Positions 36,519 to 45,368 of a stretch of DNA of 64,000 nt are shown here, one piece after another (within the stretch, counting starts at the first letter, position 1; every line of letters begins with the position of its first letter). Source of the DNA: Bradyrhizobium campsiandrae. Its GTDB lineage: Bacteria > Pseudomonadota > Alphaproteobacteria > Rhizobiales > Xanthobacteraceae. The stretch is from NCBI RefSeq assembly GCF_014529705.1, contig NZ_JAANIH010000005.1:1-64000 (forward strand), written 5' to 3'. Both the position numbers and the translations under genes were made by a program. Under the pieces are notes generated by a model. It saw nothing but the letters and a program-made list of their open reading frames with translations, did not search any database and was not told where the DNA came from.

Positions 36519-37334
36519 TCAGTTCGTCAGCCGCCGCGACAAGCCGGTGACGCGCTCCATGATTGCGACCAGCGCGACGGTGGCGATGATCAACACGCCG
36601 GACAGGGCTGCGATGGTGACATCCAGCTTGCCCTCGAGGTCCTGCCACATCCGGATCGGCAGCATGTCGGTCGCGGCATCGCGCAGGAACAGCGACACCG
36701 GCACGTTGTCGAACGACGACATGAAAGCGATGAAGGCGCCGGCGATGATGCCCGGCCGGATCAGCGGCAGCACGATGCGACGGAACGTATAGAAGCGGCT
36801 GGCGCCGAGCACCGCCGAACTTTCCAGCAGGGTCGGCTCGAGTTGCGCGAGCGCGGCGACCGTGTTGCGCACGACATAGGGCACGCAGACCACGGTATGG
36901 CCGATCACCAGCGTCAGCGGCGACACCGGCAGGCCAACCAGCGAGAACAGCATCAGGGCGGCGAGGCCGAAGGCGAGCGCCGGCAGCACCAGCGGCGACA
37001 TGAAGAGGGAATCGAGCAGCCGCGCCGACAGCGTCCGCGACCGCGAGATCGCGAGCGCGGCGGCAACACCAAGCAGGATCGACAGGCCCGTCGCCCACAG
37101 CGCCACGACGAGGCTGTTTTTCGCCGCGAAGTGCAGCTGCCATGCGTCCCACAATTCGGCGTACCAGCGCAGCGAATAGCCCTGCGGCGGGAACCGCAAC
37201 GAGAATCCGCTGGTGAAGGAGACGACCAGCACCACCAGCGATGGCGCGATGATGATAACAAGCGCGATCATCGCGATCACGCTCATGACGAGCTCGAAGC
37301 TGATGGCTTCGAGCGTGCGCTTGCGACCAGCCAT
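36519..37334 (-). CDS. ABC transporter permease (PotC-like)
   Basis: This 271-residue integral membrane protein has about six helices and the BPD_transp_1 EAA loop region (ESSAVLGASRFYTFRRIVLPLIRPG is the stretch near residues 170-194). It belongs to the spermidine/putrescine-type permease pair. The ATG overlaps the stop of the other permease by one base. It is the last gene of the four-gene importer (ATPase, binding protein, two permeases) on the minus strand. Confidence 0.92.
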   Translation of the reverse strand: MAGRKRTLEAISFELVMSVIAMIALVIIIAPSLVVLVVSFTSGFSLRFPPQGYSLRWYAELWDAWQLHFAAKNSLVVALWATGLSILLGVAAALAISRSRTLSARLLDSLFMSPLVLPALAFGLAALMLFSLVGLPVSPLTLVIGHTVVCVPYVVRNTVAALAQLEPTLLESSAVLGASRFYTFRRIVLPLIRPGIIAGAFIAFMSSFDNVPVSLFLRDAATDMLPIRMWQDLEGKLDVTIAALSGVLIIATVALVAIMERVTGLSRRLTN

Positions 37335-38197
37335 CACGCCCCTCCATAGCCGCGCGACAGGCGGCCGAGCGTGGTGAAGACGGAGACGACCGCGAGCACG
37401 GCGAGCAGGAAGATGATCGAGATCGCCGCCGCAAACGGCCAGTTCTGCAAGGTCGAGGCCTGCTGATAGAGATACATCGGCATGAACAGCATCTGTCCGC
37501 CGCCGATCAGCGATTGGGTGATGAAGGCCGTGATGGCGGCGGCATAGGTCAGCGTGCATCCGGCGATCACGCCGGGCAGCGACAGCGGCAGCACGATCCG
37601 GAAAAAGGTGCGCCAGCTTCCGGCGCCGAGCGAGCAGGAGGCGTCGTCGAGATTGGGATCGATGCGGCCGAGCGCGGTGATCAGCGGCAGCGTCATCAGC
37701 GGCATCTGTACCTGCGCCAGCGCGATCACCACGCCGAACTGGGTGTAGAGCAGCTTGAGGGGTGTATCGATGATCCCGAGGGATTGCAGCGTCGCATTGA
37801 TGATGCCCTGGCGTCCGAGGATGACGATCCAGGCGAAGGTGCGCACCACGACGCTGGTGAGCAGCGGCAGCAGCACGATCAGGATGATGACGGTCTGAAG
37901 CTTTGGTCCGACCCGCTGATAGAGCCAGGCGATGGGAAAGCCGAGCACGAGGCAGACGGCCGTCACCTCGGCTCCAAGCAGCAACGTCGAGCCGAGCACG
38001 CCGAGGCTGAAGGGGTCGGTCAGGAAGTGCAGGTACTGGCCGAGCCCCCAATGGAGCCCGGCCGTGTCGTTGTGCAGCGACAGCCAGAGCAGTTGCAGCA
38101 GCGGCGCCACGAAGAACACCAGGAAGAACAGCGCCAGCGGCGCTGCCAATCCCATCCCGTAGGAGGTGACGTCCCGTGGTGCCGGTGCTGCGCCCAT
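37334..38197 (-). CDS. ABC transporter permease (PotB-like)
   Basis: This 287-residue permease has about six membrane helices and the EAA-type loop DDASCSLGAGSWRTFFRIVLP (positions near 187-207). It is the first permease of the polyamine-type importer, 18 bp downstream of the binding-protein gene, and is coupled to the second permease by a one-base overlap. Confidence 0.92.
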   Translation of the reverse strand: MGAAPAPRDVTSYGMGLAAPLALFFLVFFVAPLLQLLWLSLHNDTAGLHWGLGQYLHFLTDPFSLGVLGSTLLLGAEVTAVCLVLGFPIAWLYQRVGPKLQTVIILIVLLPLLTSVVVRTFAWIVILGRQGIINATLQSLGIIDTPLKLLYTQFGVVIALAQVQMPLMTLPLITALGRIDPNLDDASCSLGAGSWRTFFRIVLPLSLPGVIAGCTLTYAAAITAFITQSLIGGGQMLFMPMYLYQQASTLQNWPFAAAISIIFLLAVLAVVSVFTTLGRLSRGYGGA

Positions 38198-38215
38198 CGT
38201 TGGTCCTTTGCGCTG

Positions 38216-39262
38216 CTAGATCTTGATCTCGCGGTTGAAGCGTTCGATCCAGGCCGAGCGCTGCTCGTTGATCTTCTTCCAGTCCTGGAACACGAATTTC
38301 TGCTTCAGCTCGGCGGTGTCCTTGGCGAGCACGCGCGCGATCTCGCCGCCCATCGCCACCTTGGAGTTGGTCGGCACGATCAGATAGGGCGGGTTCATCA
38401 GGGTGGTCTGGACCTCGGGGCTCAGCGAGGCCTCGATCAGCTTGAAGGCGAGCTCCTTGTTCGGGGAGTTCTTGACGATGTGGATCGTGGTCTTGAAGGC
38501 GATGGCGCCTTCCTTCGGGGCCACGAACTCGACCGGCACGCCGCGGGCTTTCAGGATCTGGATGGCGTTGAAATTACCGGGCGAGATGTCGATCTGGCCC
38601 TGCTGGAACAGGGTGGCGAGCGCGCCGGGATTGGCAGCGACTGCGGCAAGGTTGGGCTTCAACTCCTCCAGCGCCTTGAACGCGGGATCGACATTGGCCT
38701 CCGAGCCGCCGCGCATCTTGGCGATCTCGACCAGCCAGCCGGTGCCGAGCGTCGAATTGAGATTGGTGATGCCGACACGCCCCTTGAATTCCGGCTTCCA
38801 GAGATCGGCCCAGGAGGTCGGCGGTGTCTTGACGGCTTCCGGATTGTAGGTGAGGCCGACGACCTGAAAGAACGGAGCGGGACCCATCGGCTCCTGCGCC
38901 TCGGCGATCAGATCCTTGTAATAGGCGCTCTTCTCGACGGGATAGGGCTCGGCGAGGTCCTGGCCGATCGCGACGAGCGCCGGACCGGGATCGTGCAGCA
39001 TGACGTCGATCGGCGGGTTGGCCTTGGCGGCATTGACCTTGGCGATCTGGTCGACCGAGAGCATCGGGTCGAGCACGATCGCCGCATCCGCGTTGGCTTT
39101 CCGGAACGCCGGCACCAGCACGGCCTTGTGCGCTTCCTCCCAGCTTCCGGTGAAGGTCGCGAACACCAGCGGACGGGCCTGGGCATAGCTTAGGCCCGGA
39201 AACGCCCTCATGGCTCCGAGTGTGAGCGCCGTGGTCAGCAGGCTTCTGCGGTTCATGATCAT
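38216..39262 (-). CDS. ABC transporter substrate-binding protein (PotD/SBP_bac_8-like)
   Basis: This 348-residue periplasmic protein has a signal peptide (NRRSLLTTALTLGAMRAF, cut after about residue 27). The remainder follows the spermidine/putrescine or ferric-ion binding-protein pattern: FATFTGSWEEAHKAVLVPAF, DVMLHDPGPALVAIGQ and LAFKLIEASLSPEVQ. The ligand is not certain: polyamine, opine, or another N-compound. ATG codons at 39262 and 39256 are both possible; the second gives a more usual signal peptide. Confidence 0.9.
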   Translation of the reverse strand: MIMNRRSLLTTALTLGAMRAFPGLSYAQARPLVFATFTGSWEEAHKAVLVPAFRKANADAAIVLDPMLSVDQIAKVNAAKANPPIDVMLHDPGPALVAIGQDLAEPYPVEKSAYYKDLIAEAQEPMGPAPFFQVVGLTYNPEAVKTPPTSWADLWKPEFKGRVGITNLNSTLGTGWLVEIAKMRGGSEANVDPAFKALEELKPNLAAVAANPGALATLFQQGQIDISPGNFNAIQILKARGVPVEFVAPKEGAIAFKTTIHIVKNSPNKELAFKLIEASLSPEVQTTLMNPPYLIVPTNSKVAMGGEIARVLAKDTAELKQKFVFQDWKKINEQRSAWIERFNREIKI

Positions 39263-39296
39263 GTCGAACTACTCCCCTCTGGACAAAAGACTGGAT

Positions 39297-40391
39297 CTAA
39301 AGTGTTGCGGGAAAGGCATTGGCGAGCGACGGGGCGAGCGGGGCGAGGCGCACCGCTGCGCCGTTCTCCAGCGCGCGCGTCTCGCCGATGCGCGCCTGGG
39401 AGACTTTCACGCCGGAGCCGTCGGCGGTGGTGACCTCGTGCACGACGGTCGCGCCCAGCGGCAACGACATGCCGACCACGCCGGCAAAGCCGGTTTCGTC
39501 GCCGACGAACTGCAGATGCTCGGGGCGAATGCAGACGGTGACGCGGCCGCCTTCGCTGAGCGCGCCGCCGGCGGGCCGCGCGATGATCTCCGCGCCGGCA
39601 TCGAGACGCACTTTTGCAGCGGTGCGGTCGGCGGAGACCACGACTCCCGGCATGCGATTGGTCGAGCCGACAAACGTGTTCACGAACAGCGTCTGCGGCC
39701 GGTCGTAGACGTCGGACGGCGATCCGAACTGCTCGAGCTTGCCGTGGCTGAGCACCGCGACACGGTCGGCCATCGACAGCGCCTCTTCCTGGTCATGCGT
39801 CACGATCAGCGTGGTGATGCCGGAAACGCGCTGCAATCGCTTGACCTCGATCTGCATGTCGAGCCGCAGATTCTTGTCGAGCGCCGCAAAGGGCTCGTCG
39901 AGCAGCAGCACCGACGGCTTGATCGCGAGCGCGCGGGCGAGCGCGACGCGCTGCTGCTGGCCGCCGGAAAGCTGGCGCGGCAGCCGTTCGGCCATCCCAG
40001 GCAGTTGCACCAGCTCGAGCAGCCGCTGCGCCTCGCGCTGGCGCGTCGCCTTGTCGATGCCACGGGCGGCGAGGCCGTAAGCGACGTTCTCGCTGATGGA
40101 GAGATGCGGAAACAGCGCGTAGTTCTGGAATACGATGCCGACGGCGCGCTTGTTCGGCGGCAGGCTATCGACGATGTCATCGCCGATGATGATCCGCCCT
40201 TGCGTCTGCGCGATGAAGCCGGCGATGATGCGCAAAAGCGTTGTCTTGCCGCAGCCGGACGGGCCGAGCAGGGCGATGATCTCGCCACCCTTGACGTCGA
40301 GATTGATGTTCTCGACCGCGAGCGCACCGCTCGGATAGCGGTGGGTGACCGCGTCGACGACGAGCGAACGTCCGCCTTGCGCTTCAGCCAT
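39297..40391 (-). CDS. ABC transporter ATP-binding protein (PotA-like)
   Basis: This 364-residue ATPase has Walker A GPSGCGKTT (about 43-51), the signature LSGGQQQRVALARAL (about 140-154), Walker B VLLLDEPFAALD and a C-terminal TOBE domain (about 285-355) as in PotA/CysA-type importers. It is the first gene of the importer and is preceded by GGGAGG and, 30-46 bp upstream of its ATG, by a good sigma-54 promoter. Confidence 0.94.
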   Translation of the reverse strand: MAEAQGGRSLVVDAVTHRYPSGALAVENINLDVKGGEIIALLGPSGCGKTTLLRIIAGFIAQTQGRIIIGDDIVDSLPPNKRAVGIVFQNYALFPHLSISENVAYGLAARGIDKATRQREAQRLLELVQLPGMAERLPRQLSGGQQQRVALARALAIKPSVLLLDEPFAALDKNLRLDMQIEVKRLQRVSGITTLIVTHDQEEALSMADRVAVLSHGKLEQFGSPSDVYDRPQTLFVNTFVGSTNRMPGVVVSADRTAAKVRLDAGAEIIARPAGGALSEGGRVTVCIRPEHLQFVGDETGFAGVVGMSLPLGATVVHEVTTADGSGVKVSQARIGETRALENGAAVRLAPLAPSLANAFPATL

Positions 40392-40421
40392 GATGTTGCC
40401 TCCCGACTGTCAGGGCAAGAA

Positions 40422-40437
40422 AGCAAGTCTCGTGCCC
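40422..40437 (-). promoter_or_regulatory. sigma-54 promoter for the polyamine-type ABC importer
   Basis: Read on the minus strand this is GGGCACG-AGAC-TTGCT. It matches the sigma-54 consensus TGGCACG-N4-TTGCW at all but the first T, with the invariant GG and GC exactly 12 bp apart. The start would fall near 40411, about 20 bp before the ATG at 40391. This points to nitrogen (NtrC) or another enhancer-binding activator; I did not find a clear NtrC site. Confidence 0.6.
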
Positions 40438-40479
40438 GCGATGGTCGCTTTTCGCCGCGAGGTTTGGCATTGTGGCGCG

Positions 40480-41871
40480 ATGACAGCGACGCCATCGATC
40501 TGCGATCTCTCCGCCACGGACCTTGCGCGTGCCATCGCCGGAGGCGAGCTCTCGGCGCGCGCCGCCGTGGAGGCACATCTGGCGCGGATCGCGGAACAGA
40601 ATCCGCAATTGGCTGCATTCGTGACCATCGATGCCGACGGCGCTCGGCGCGCCGCCGATATCTGCGATGCGGCGGCTGCGCCGATCGGCCCGCTGCATGG
40701 TGTCCCCGTAGGGGTCAAGGATCTCACTGACACCGCCGGCTTGAGGACAACGTACGGATCGGTCTTGTTTCGCGATCACGTCCCGGCTGCGGACGATCTC
40801 GTGGTCAACAGGCTTCGGCGCGCCGGCGCGATCGTTGTGGGCAAGACCAACACGCCCGAATTCGGCTTCGGCGCGGTCTGCACCAACACATTGTGCGGGC
40901 CGACGCGCAATCCGTTCAATCCTGAACTGACCTCCGGCGGATCGTCCGGTGGCTCCGCCGTCGCAGTTGCCGCGGGCATGGTGCCGCTGGCTCACGGGAC
41001 CGATTTCGGCGGCTCGGTGCGCACGCCGGCCAGCTTCTGCGATGTCGCCTCGATCAGGCCGACGCCGGGCCGCATCCCGTCGCCGCGCCGTCCGCTCGGC
41101 TGGGACATGTTGGCCACCCACGGCTTTCTCGCCCGCCGCGTCGACGATCTCGAACTTGCGCTGTCCGTATCGGCGGGCAGCGATGCCGAGGATCCACTCT
41201 CGACTGCTATCGTCGGCGACGATCGGTCGCTCGGAGGACGTCCTCGGATCGCCGTGACGCCCGATTTCGGTGTCGCGCCGGTGGCGCGCGATGTTCGTGC
41301 GCGCTTTGCGACCGCCTGCGACGCGCTCGCCGGAATTGCCGAGATTGCGTCGTCCTCGCCCGACTGCGGAGGCGCGATCGAAACCTTCCGCACGCTGCGC
41401 GCGGCGCATATCGCCAACAGCTATGGCGAGTTGCTCGGGACCCGCCGGGCCGAGCTCACGCCCACCGTGATCTGGAACATCGAGGCGGCCGCAAAGCTCT
41501 CCGCCGAGGATTACCTCAACGCCGAGCGTCGCCGCACCGCGATCTACCGCAGCTTTCGCGATCTGTTCAGCCGTGCCGATGTCCTGGTCGCGCCGGCGGC
41601 GTCCGTGTTCCCCTGGCCGAACGAGACCAGCGACGTCACTTCGATCGACGGCGCAGCGCTGGAGACGCCGATCGACTATCTCGCCGTCACCTTCATCGTG
41701 TCGCTGGTCGGCTTTCCGGTCCTGACCGTGCCGGTGCGCCGAGAGGCGGGCGAACTCCCCTTCGGTATCCAGATCATCGCACCACCGGGCTGCGAAGCCC
41801 GTTTGTTTGCCGTCGGCCGTATCATCGAGAACGAATTGGGTTTTTCGCATCGCTGGCCGAGACTCCGTTAG
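40480..41871 (+). CDS. amidase (amidase signature family)
   Basis: This is a 463-residue amidase-signature hydrolase with Lys 80 (VGVKDLTDT), cis-Ser near 156 (SGGSSGGSA) and nucleophile Ser near 179 (GTDFGGSVRTP). It is a second, distinct member of the family in this island. The ATG at 40480 starts the conserved part; the open frame upstream (to 40345) overlaps the divergent ATPase gene and its promoter. It is convergent with the hydantoin-racemase-like gene, overlapping its end by 4 bp. The substrate is unknown. Confidence 0.88.
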   Translation: MTATPSICDLSATDLARAIAGGELSARAAVEAHLARIAEQNPQLAAFVTIDADGARRAADICDAAAAPIGPLHGVPVGVKDLTDTAGLRTTYGSVLFRDHVPAADDLVVNRLRRAGAIVVGKTNTPEFGFGAVCTNTLCGPTRNPFNPELTSGGSSGGSAVAVAAGMVPLAHGTDFGGSVRTPASFCDVASIRPTPGRIPSPRRPLGWDMLATHGFLARRVDDLELALSVSAGSDAEDPLSTAIVGDDRSLGGRPRIAVTPDFGVAPVARDVRARFATACDALAGIAEIASSSPDCGGAIETFRTLRAAHIANSYGELLGTRRAELTPTVIWNIEAAAKLSAEDYLNAERRRTAIYRSFRDLFSRADVLVAPAASVFPWPNETSDVTSIDGAALETPIDYLAVTFIVSLVGFPVLTVPVRREAGELPFGIQIIAPPGCEARLFAVGRIIENELGFSHRWPRLR

Positions 41872-42623
41872 AGGTCGCGATGCTCAAGCCGCGCGGCGAG
41901 CGGGCCGGCAAGGCCGACGGTCGGCTTGGCGGCAGGCCGGCGGAATGTGCCCGCTGTCGCCTTGCGCAGGCGTAGCGCCACCAGCGCTTCGGCCTGCTTC
42001 ACCGCGGCGACGACCTGGTCGACCACGGGAACGGGGATCCGGTCGGCGACGCGCTCGGCCAGACCCGAGAGCGGTGCGCCGGCAAAGATCAGGACGTCGG
42101 CCTCGTCCTCGACGATCGCGCGCTGCGCAAGCTCGACGAGCACATCCTCCTTCTCGGTGCCGACCTCGGAGATGGCCTGAAACGGCGTATCGAGCATGCG
42201 AATGCCGGCGCAGCGCTCGCGCAGGCCGTGGTCGCGGACACATTCCTCGTACCAGGGGCCAAGCGCCTGCGCGAAGGTGACGATGGCGAAGCGCCGTCCG
42301 GCCATGCAGGCCGTCAGCATCGCAGCTTCCGCCATGCCCACCACGGGAATGTCGAAGGTCTCCCGCGCCGCGAACAGGCCGGGATCGCCGAAGGCGGCGA
42401 TGATCGCGGCATCGACCTTGGCGTGCTGCTCGGCCAGCATCTCCAGCGCGATGGCGCCGCCGATCTGCGCCTCGGTGCGCGTCGCGATATAGGGCACGCC
42501 GCGGGTCGCGGTGCAGGGGACGAGCTCGGTGCCGGGTGCGGCTGCGCGCTGCCCGACGTCCGTCATCAATTGCGTGACCGCGGTGCTGGTGTTGGGGTTG
42601 AGCAATAGCAGCTTCATGGTCAC
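41868..42623 (-). CDS. Asp/Glu/hydantoin racemase-like protein
   Basis: This 251-residue protein has the Asp/Glu/hydantoin racemase fold: LLLNPNTSTAVTQLM at the start and AAFGDPGLFAARE near residues 76-88. Active racemases use two cysteines, one just before FGDPG and one in the second half. Here the first position is Ala 77 and the second-half loop reads IFAGAPLSG (about 179-187) without Cys; C37, C106, C128 and C138 lie elsewhere. It may be a non-racemase relative. The GTG at 42623 overlaps the GntR stop by 4 bp (an ATG at 42617 is the alternative), so it is co-translated with the regulator. Confidence 0.82.
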   Translation of the reverse strand: MTMKLLLLNPNTSTAVTQLMTDVGQRAAAPGTELVPCTATRGVPYIATRTEAQIGGAIALEMLAEQHAKVDAAIIAAFGDPGLFAARETFDIPVVGMAEAAMLTACMAGRRFAIVTFAQALGPWYEECVRDHGLRERCAGIRMLDTPFQAISEVGTEKEDVLVELAQRAIVEDEADVLIFAGAPLSGLAERVADRIPVPVVDQVVAAVKQAEALVALRLRKATAGTFRRPAAKPTVGLAGPLAARLEHRDL

Positions 42624-43330
42624 GCCGCAGTTCGCCTGGGCTTCGGGGGAGCGAGCGTTGCGAGCAGCGCGACGCCGGTCTGGCGGACATGGGCGCCGAG
42701 CAGGCGTCCGGCAGCCTCGCTGTCGCGGGCCTCGAGGGCTTTGAGGATGTTCGCGTGCTCCTCGACCGAATTGCTCCAGCGCCGATCGGCGCCGAGGGCC
42801 AGATAGCGCGCACGTTCGGCGCGGGCGATCAGCGTTTCGTGCGCCTCGCGCAGCGGCGTGTTGCGGGCCATGCGGACGATAGTGTTGTGGATCTCGCCAT
42901 TGATGGCGAAGTAATCGTCGAGCTTGCCGTTGCGGTGGTGACCCTCCATGCGGGTTTGGAGCGTACGCAGGCGGGCGAGATCGCGCTCGGTGGCGCGCTC
43001 CGCGGCCAGCTCGGCCGCCAGCCGCTCGATGCCGGCGAGCGCCTCGAACAATTCCGAGATGTCCTCGACCGCGACGTCGGCGATGCGCGGGCTGCGGTTC
43101 GGCCGCAGCTCGATCAGGCCTTCCGCCGCGAGCACCTTCATCGCCTCGCGCAGCGGTGTGCGCGATACGCCGAGCTCCTTCGACAGTTTCGTTTCCTGGG
43201 TCTGCGATCCCGGCGGCAACTCGCCGCGAATGATCATCGTCCGCATTCGCGCGGCGGCGCGCTCATGCAGGCCCATCCGCTTGAGCTTGGGCGACTTTCG
43301 TCCCTTCGGGCTTTCCGACTTCTGCTGCAC
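42620..43330 (-). CDS. GntR family regulator (FCD domain)
   Basis: This 236-residue regulator has an N-terminal winged helix (about residues 20-88; TKLSKELGVSRTPLREAMKVL) and a C-terminal helical FCD ligand domain (about 98-220) with Asp/His metal-site residues (DYFAINGEIHNTIVRMA). It is co-translated with the racemase-like gene and is divergent from the NMT1-type importer/hydantoinase operon, which it probably controls, likely as a repressor released by a pathway intermediate. Confidence 0.9.
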   Translation of the reverse strand: MQQKSESPKGRKSPKLKRMGLHERAAARMRTMIIRGELPPGSQTQETKLSKELGVSRTPLREAMKVLAAEGLIELRPNRSPRIADVAVEDISELFEALAGIERLAAELAAERATERDLARLRTLQTRMEGHHRNGKLDDYFAINGEIHNTIVRMARNTPLREAHETLIARAERARYLALGADRRWSNSVEEHANILKALEARDSEAAGRLLGAHVRQTGVALLATLAPPKPRRTAA

Positions 43331-43427
43331 CTGCGCCTCGTTGCTTCAGTTCATCCTAGCCGCTTCCGGCTCCCTGGCTTGCCCAAAATGATGACGTATG
43401 TCGCTGAAAACAATGGCATAGCGCGCA

Positions 43428-43442
43428 AATTGTATGCAGCAT
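43428..43442. promoter_or_regulatory. candidate GntR operator
   Basis: AATTGTAT (43428-43435) overlaps the perfect dyad ATGC-A-GCAT (43434-43442), between the divergent GntR and binding-protein genes. GntR/FCD regulators commonly bind short dyads containing TTGTAT. The same AATTGTAT followed by a dyad occurs at 49555-49568 before the second hydantoinase region. Binding is inferred. Confidence 0.35.
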
Positions 43443-43528
43443 GCAGAATCCCCGTTGCGCTGCCGCGAAGCTCGGCTGATGATCTTGCGACACGCGCGAG
43501 GTCTCGCGCCTTCGAAACGGAGTAAGCG

Positions 43529-44533
43529 ATGCGGACGGGTTTGCGACTGGGTCTCGTGGCAATGGTGGCCATGCTCGGCGGAGGCGATCTTGCGTCCGCG
43601 CAGACCGCGAAGATCAAGCTCGGCTACGCCAAATGCGCGCACTGCCTGCCGATGTCGCTGATCCCTGGCATGACCAAGGGCGTCGAGGTCGAGGCGACCG
43701 GCTTCAACTCGGGCAACGACGTGCTCACTGCGCTGGTGTCGAAGAGCATCGACGTCGCGCAGGTCACCTACCTCCATTACATCACCGCGCTCGACAAGGG
43801 CTTCGACGTCGTCGCCGTGTCCGGCCAGATCAATGGCGGCTCGGAATGTCTCTCCTCCGCCAAGCTGAACCTGCCGCCCGAGGACTGGGCTGCGTTCAAG
43901 GCAACCGTTGCGAAGGCGAAGAGCGACGGCCAGCCGTTGAAGGTCGCGGCGTCTCGCGGCAATGCGCAGGACATCCACATGCGCGGTGCGTTCCTCAAGC
44001 AGAGCGTCGATCCCAACAAGGACATCCAGTTCATCAACATCCCCAATCCGTCCGACCATCTCGCGGCGCTTCAGCGCGGCGAGGTCGACATGATCTGCTC
44101 GGTCGAGCCGTTCGCCTCGCAAATCCGCCTTGCCGGGGCCGGCAAGCACTTTGTGCTGCCGTACGATCAGGCGGCCGGCAATCTGACCAACCTGATCGTC
44201 ACCCGCTCGGACGTGATCGCCGGCCAGCGCGCCGGCGTGCAGGGGGTCGTCAGCGCCGTGGTCGAGCTCGACAACAAGCTGATCGCCGACAAGGGGCCGT
44301 GGATCGAGGTCATCAACAAGCTCACCGGTCTCGACAAGAACGTGGCGACGGAAGCGCTGAACAACGCCTCGCCCGATCCGGCGATCCACCGCGCGCAGAC
44401 ACTGGCGATCGCCGCGATGATGCGCGATCTCAAATACATCTCCAAGGACGTCTCCGCGGAAGCGGAGAAGAACATGGACTATTCGTTCCTGGAGCAGGCG
44501 ACCGGAAAGGCCAGGAATGACCTCGGTTATTGA
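43529..44533 (+). CDS. ABC transporter substrate-binding protein (NMT1/TauA-like)
   Basis: This is a 334-residue periplasmic protein with a signal peptide (about 1-24, ending ASAQ). The mature part is of the NMT1/SsuA/TauA type seen with taurine, pyrimidine and hydantoin importers: GYAKCAHCLPMS with a CxxC near the new N-terminus, GVEVEATGFNSGNDVLTALVS and GEVDMICSVEPFASQIRLAG. It is the first gene of a five-gene operon: binding protein, permease, ATPase, AMDase-like protein and hydantoinase. The ligand is probably a cyclic ureide, hydantoin or related N-compound. Confidence 0.88.
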   Translation: MRTGLRLGLVAMVAMLGGGDLASAQTAKIKLGYAKCAHCLPMSLIPGMTKGVEVEATGFNSGNDVLTALVSKSIDVAQVTYLHYITALDKGFDVVAVSGQINGGSECLSSAKLNLPPEDWAAFKATVAKAKSDGQPLKVAASRGNAQDIHMRGAFLKQSVDPNKDIQFINIPNPSDHLAALQRGEVDMICSVEPFASQIRLAGAGKHFVLPYDQAAGNLTNLIVTRSDVIAGQRAGVQGVVSAVVELDNKLIADKGPWIEVINKLTGLDKNVATEALNNASPDPAIHRAQTLAIAAMMRDLKYISKDVSAEAEKNMDYSFLEQATGKARNDLGY

Positions 44534-45368
44534 CACGGCGCCGACGCGGCCGGCGTTCCGGCTGTCGCGGGCATTTCAGGGGCTCGAACGTCTCGTCGTG
44601 CCCGCGCTGCTGATCGCCGGCTGGGAGGCCTTTGCCCGCAGCGGCATGCTGCCGCCGGCGCTGCTGCCGGCGCCAAGCGCGGTGCTGCACGCGCTCGGCG
44701 ACTGGATGTTCGGCTTCGACGAGACCACGCAGACCTATTCCGGCCACTGGTTGCGCGATGCGCTCGCCAGCGCGTTGCGCGTGTTCGGCGGCTTCACGCT
44801 GGCGAGCGTCCTCGGCATTCTCGCCGGCGTCGCCATCGGCTGGTCGCGCCTGTTCGAGAAGACGCTGGAGCCGACGCTGCAGATGCTGCGGCCGATCCCG
44901 CCGGTGTCGTGGATTCCGCTCGCGATCATCTGGTTCGGCATCGCCGACAAGCCGGCGATCTTCCTCGTCTTCCTCGGCGCCTTCTTTCCGGTGCTGATGA
45001 ACGCCATCCATGGGGTGAAGACCGTGGATCACAATCTCGTCCGTGCCGGTGCGATGATGGGCGCGAGCGGGCGGCAGATGCTGACCGACATCGTGCTGCC
45101 GGCGGCGCTGCCCTCGATCTTCGCGGGCTTGCGCATCGCGGTCGGCTCGGCCTGGATGCTGACGGTCACGGCCGAGATGGTCGCGGTGAAGAGCGGCCTC
45201 GGCTACGTGCTGTGGGATTCCTACTACTTCCTGCGCTACGACATCGTGCTCGCTGCGATGATCTCGATCGGGCTGCTCGGCTATCTCTCCGATCTCGGTC
45301 TCAAGGCGATCATGGCGCGCACGCTGCGCTGGCAACAGGCAACCACGGTGCAGGGCAGGGCGGGCTGA
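44517..45368 (+). CDS. ABC transporter permease (SsuC/TauC-like)
   Basis: This 283-residue membrane protein has about six helices and the permease loop AGAMMGASGRQMLTDIVLPAALPS (about residues 180-203). It starts inside the last 17 bp of the binding-protein gene, with an AGGCCAGGA-type ribosome site, and overlaps the ATPase gene by one base. Confidence 0.92.
   Translation: MTSVIDTAPTRPAFRLSRAFQGLERLVVPALLIAGWEAFARSGMLPPALLPAPSAVLHALGDWMFGFDETTQTYSGHWLRDALASALRVFGGFTLASVLGILAGVAIGWSRLFEKTLEPTLQMLRPIPPVSWIPLAIIWFGIADKPAIFLVFLGAFFPVLMNAIHGVKTVDHNLVRAGAMMGASGRQMLTDIVLPAALPSIFAGLRIAVGSAWMLTVTAEMVAVKSGLGYVLWDSYYFLRYDIVLAAMISIGLLGYLSDLGLKAIMARTLRWQQATTVQGRAG

Noticed and set aside
37514..39193. 559-codon plus-strand open frame opposite the ABC importer genes
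   Set aside because: Its Gln/Arg/His-rich low-complexity composition is typical of antisense shadows; the permease and binding-protein genes on the other strand have clear motifs.
43411..43427. Sigma-54-like sequence TGGCATAGCGCGCAAA before the NMT1-type importer
   Set aside because: The GC element of the -12 region is not at the required 12-bp distance and TTGC is absent.
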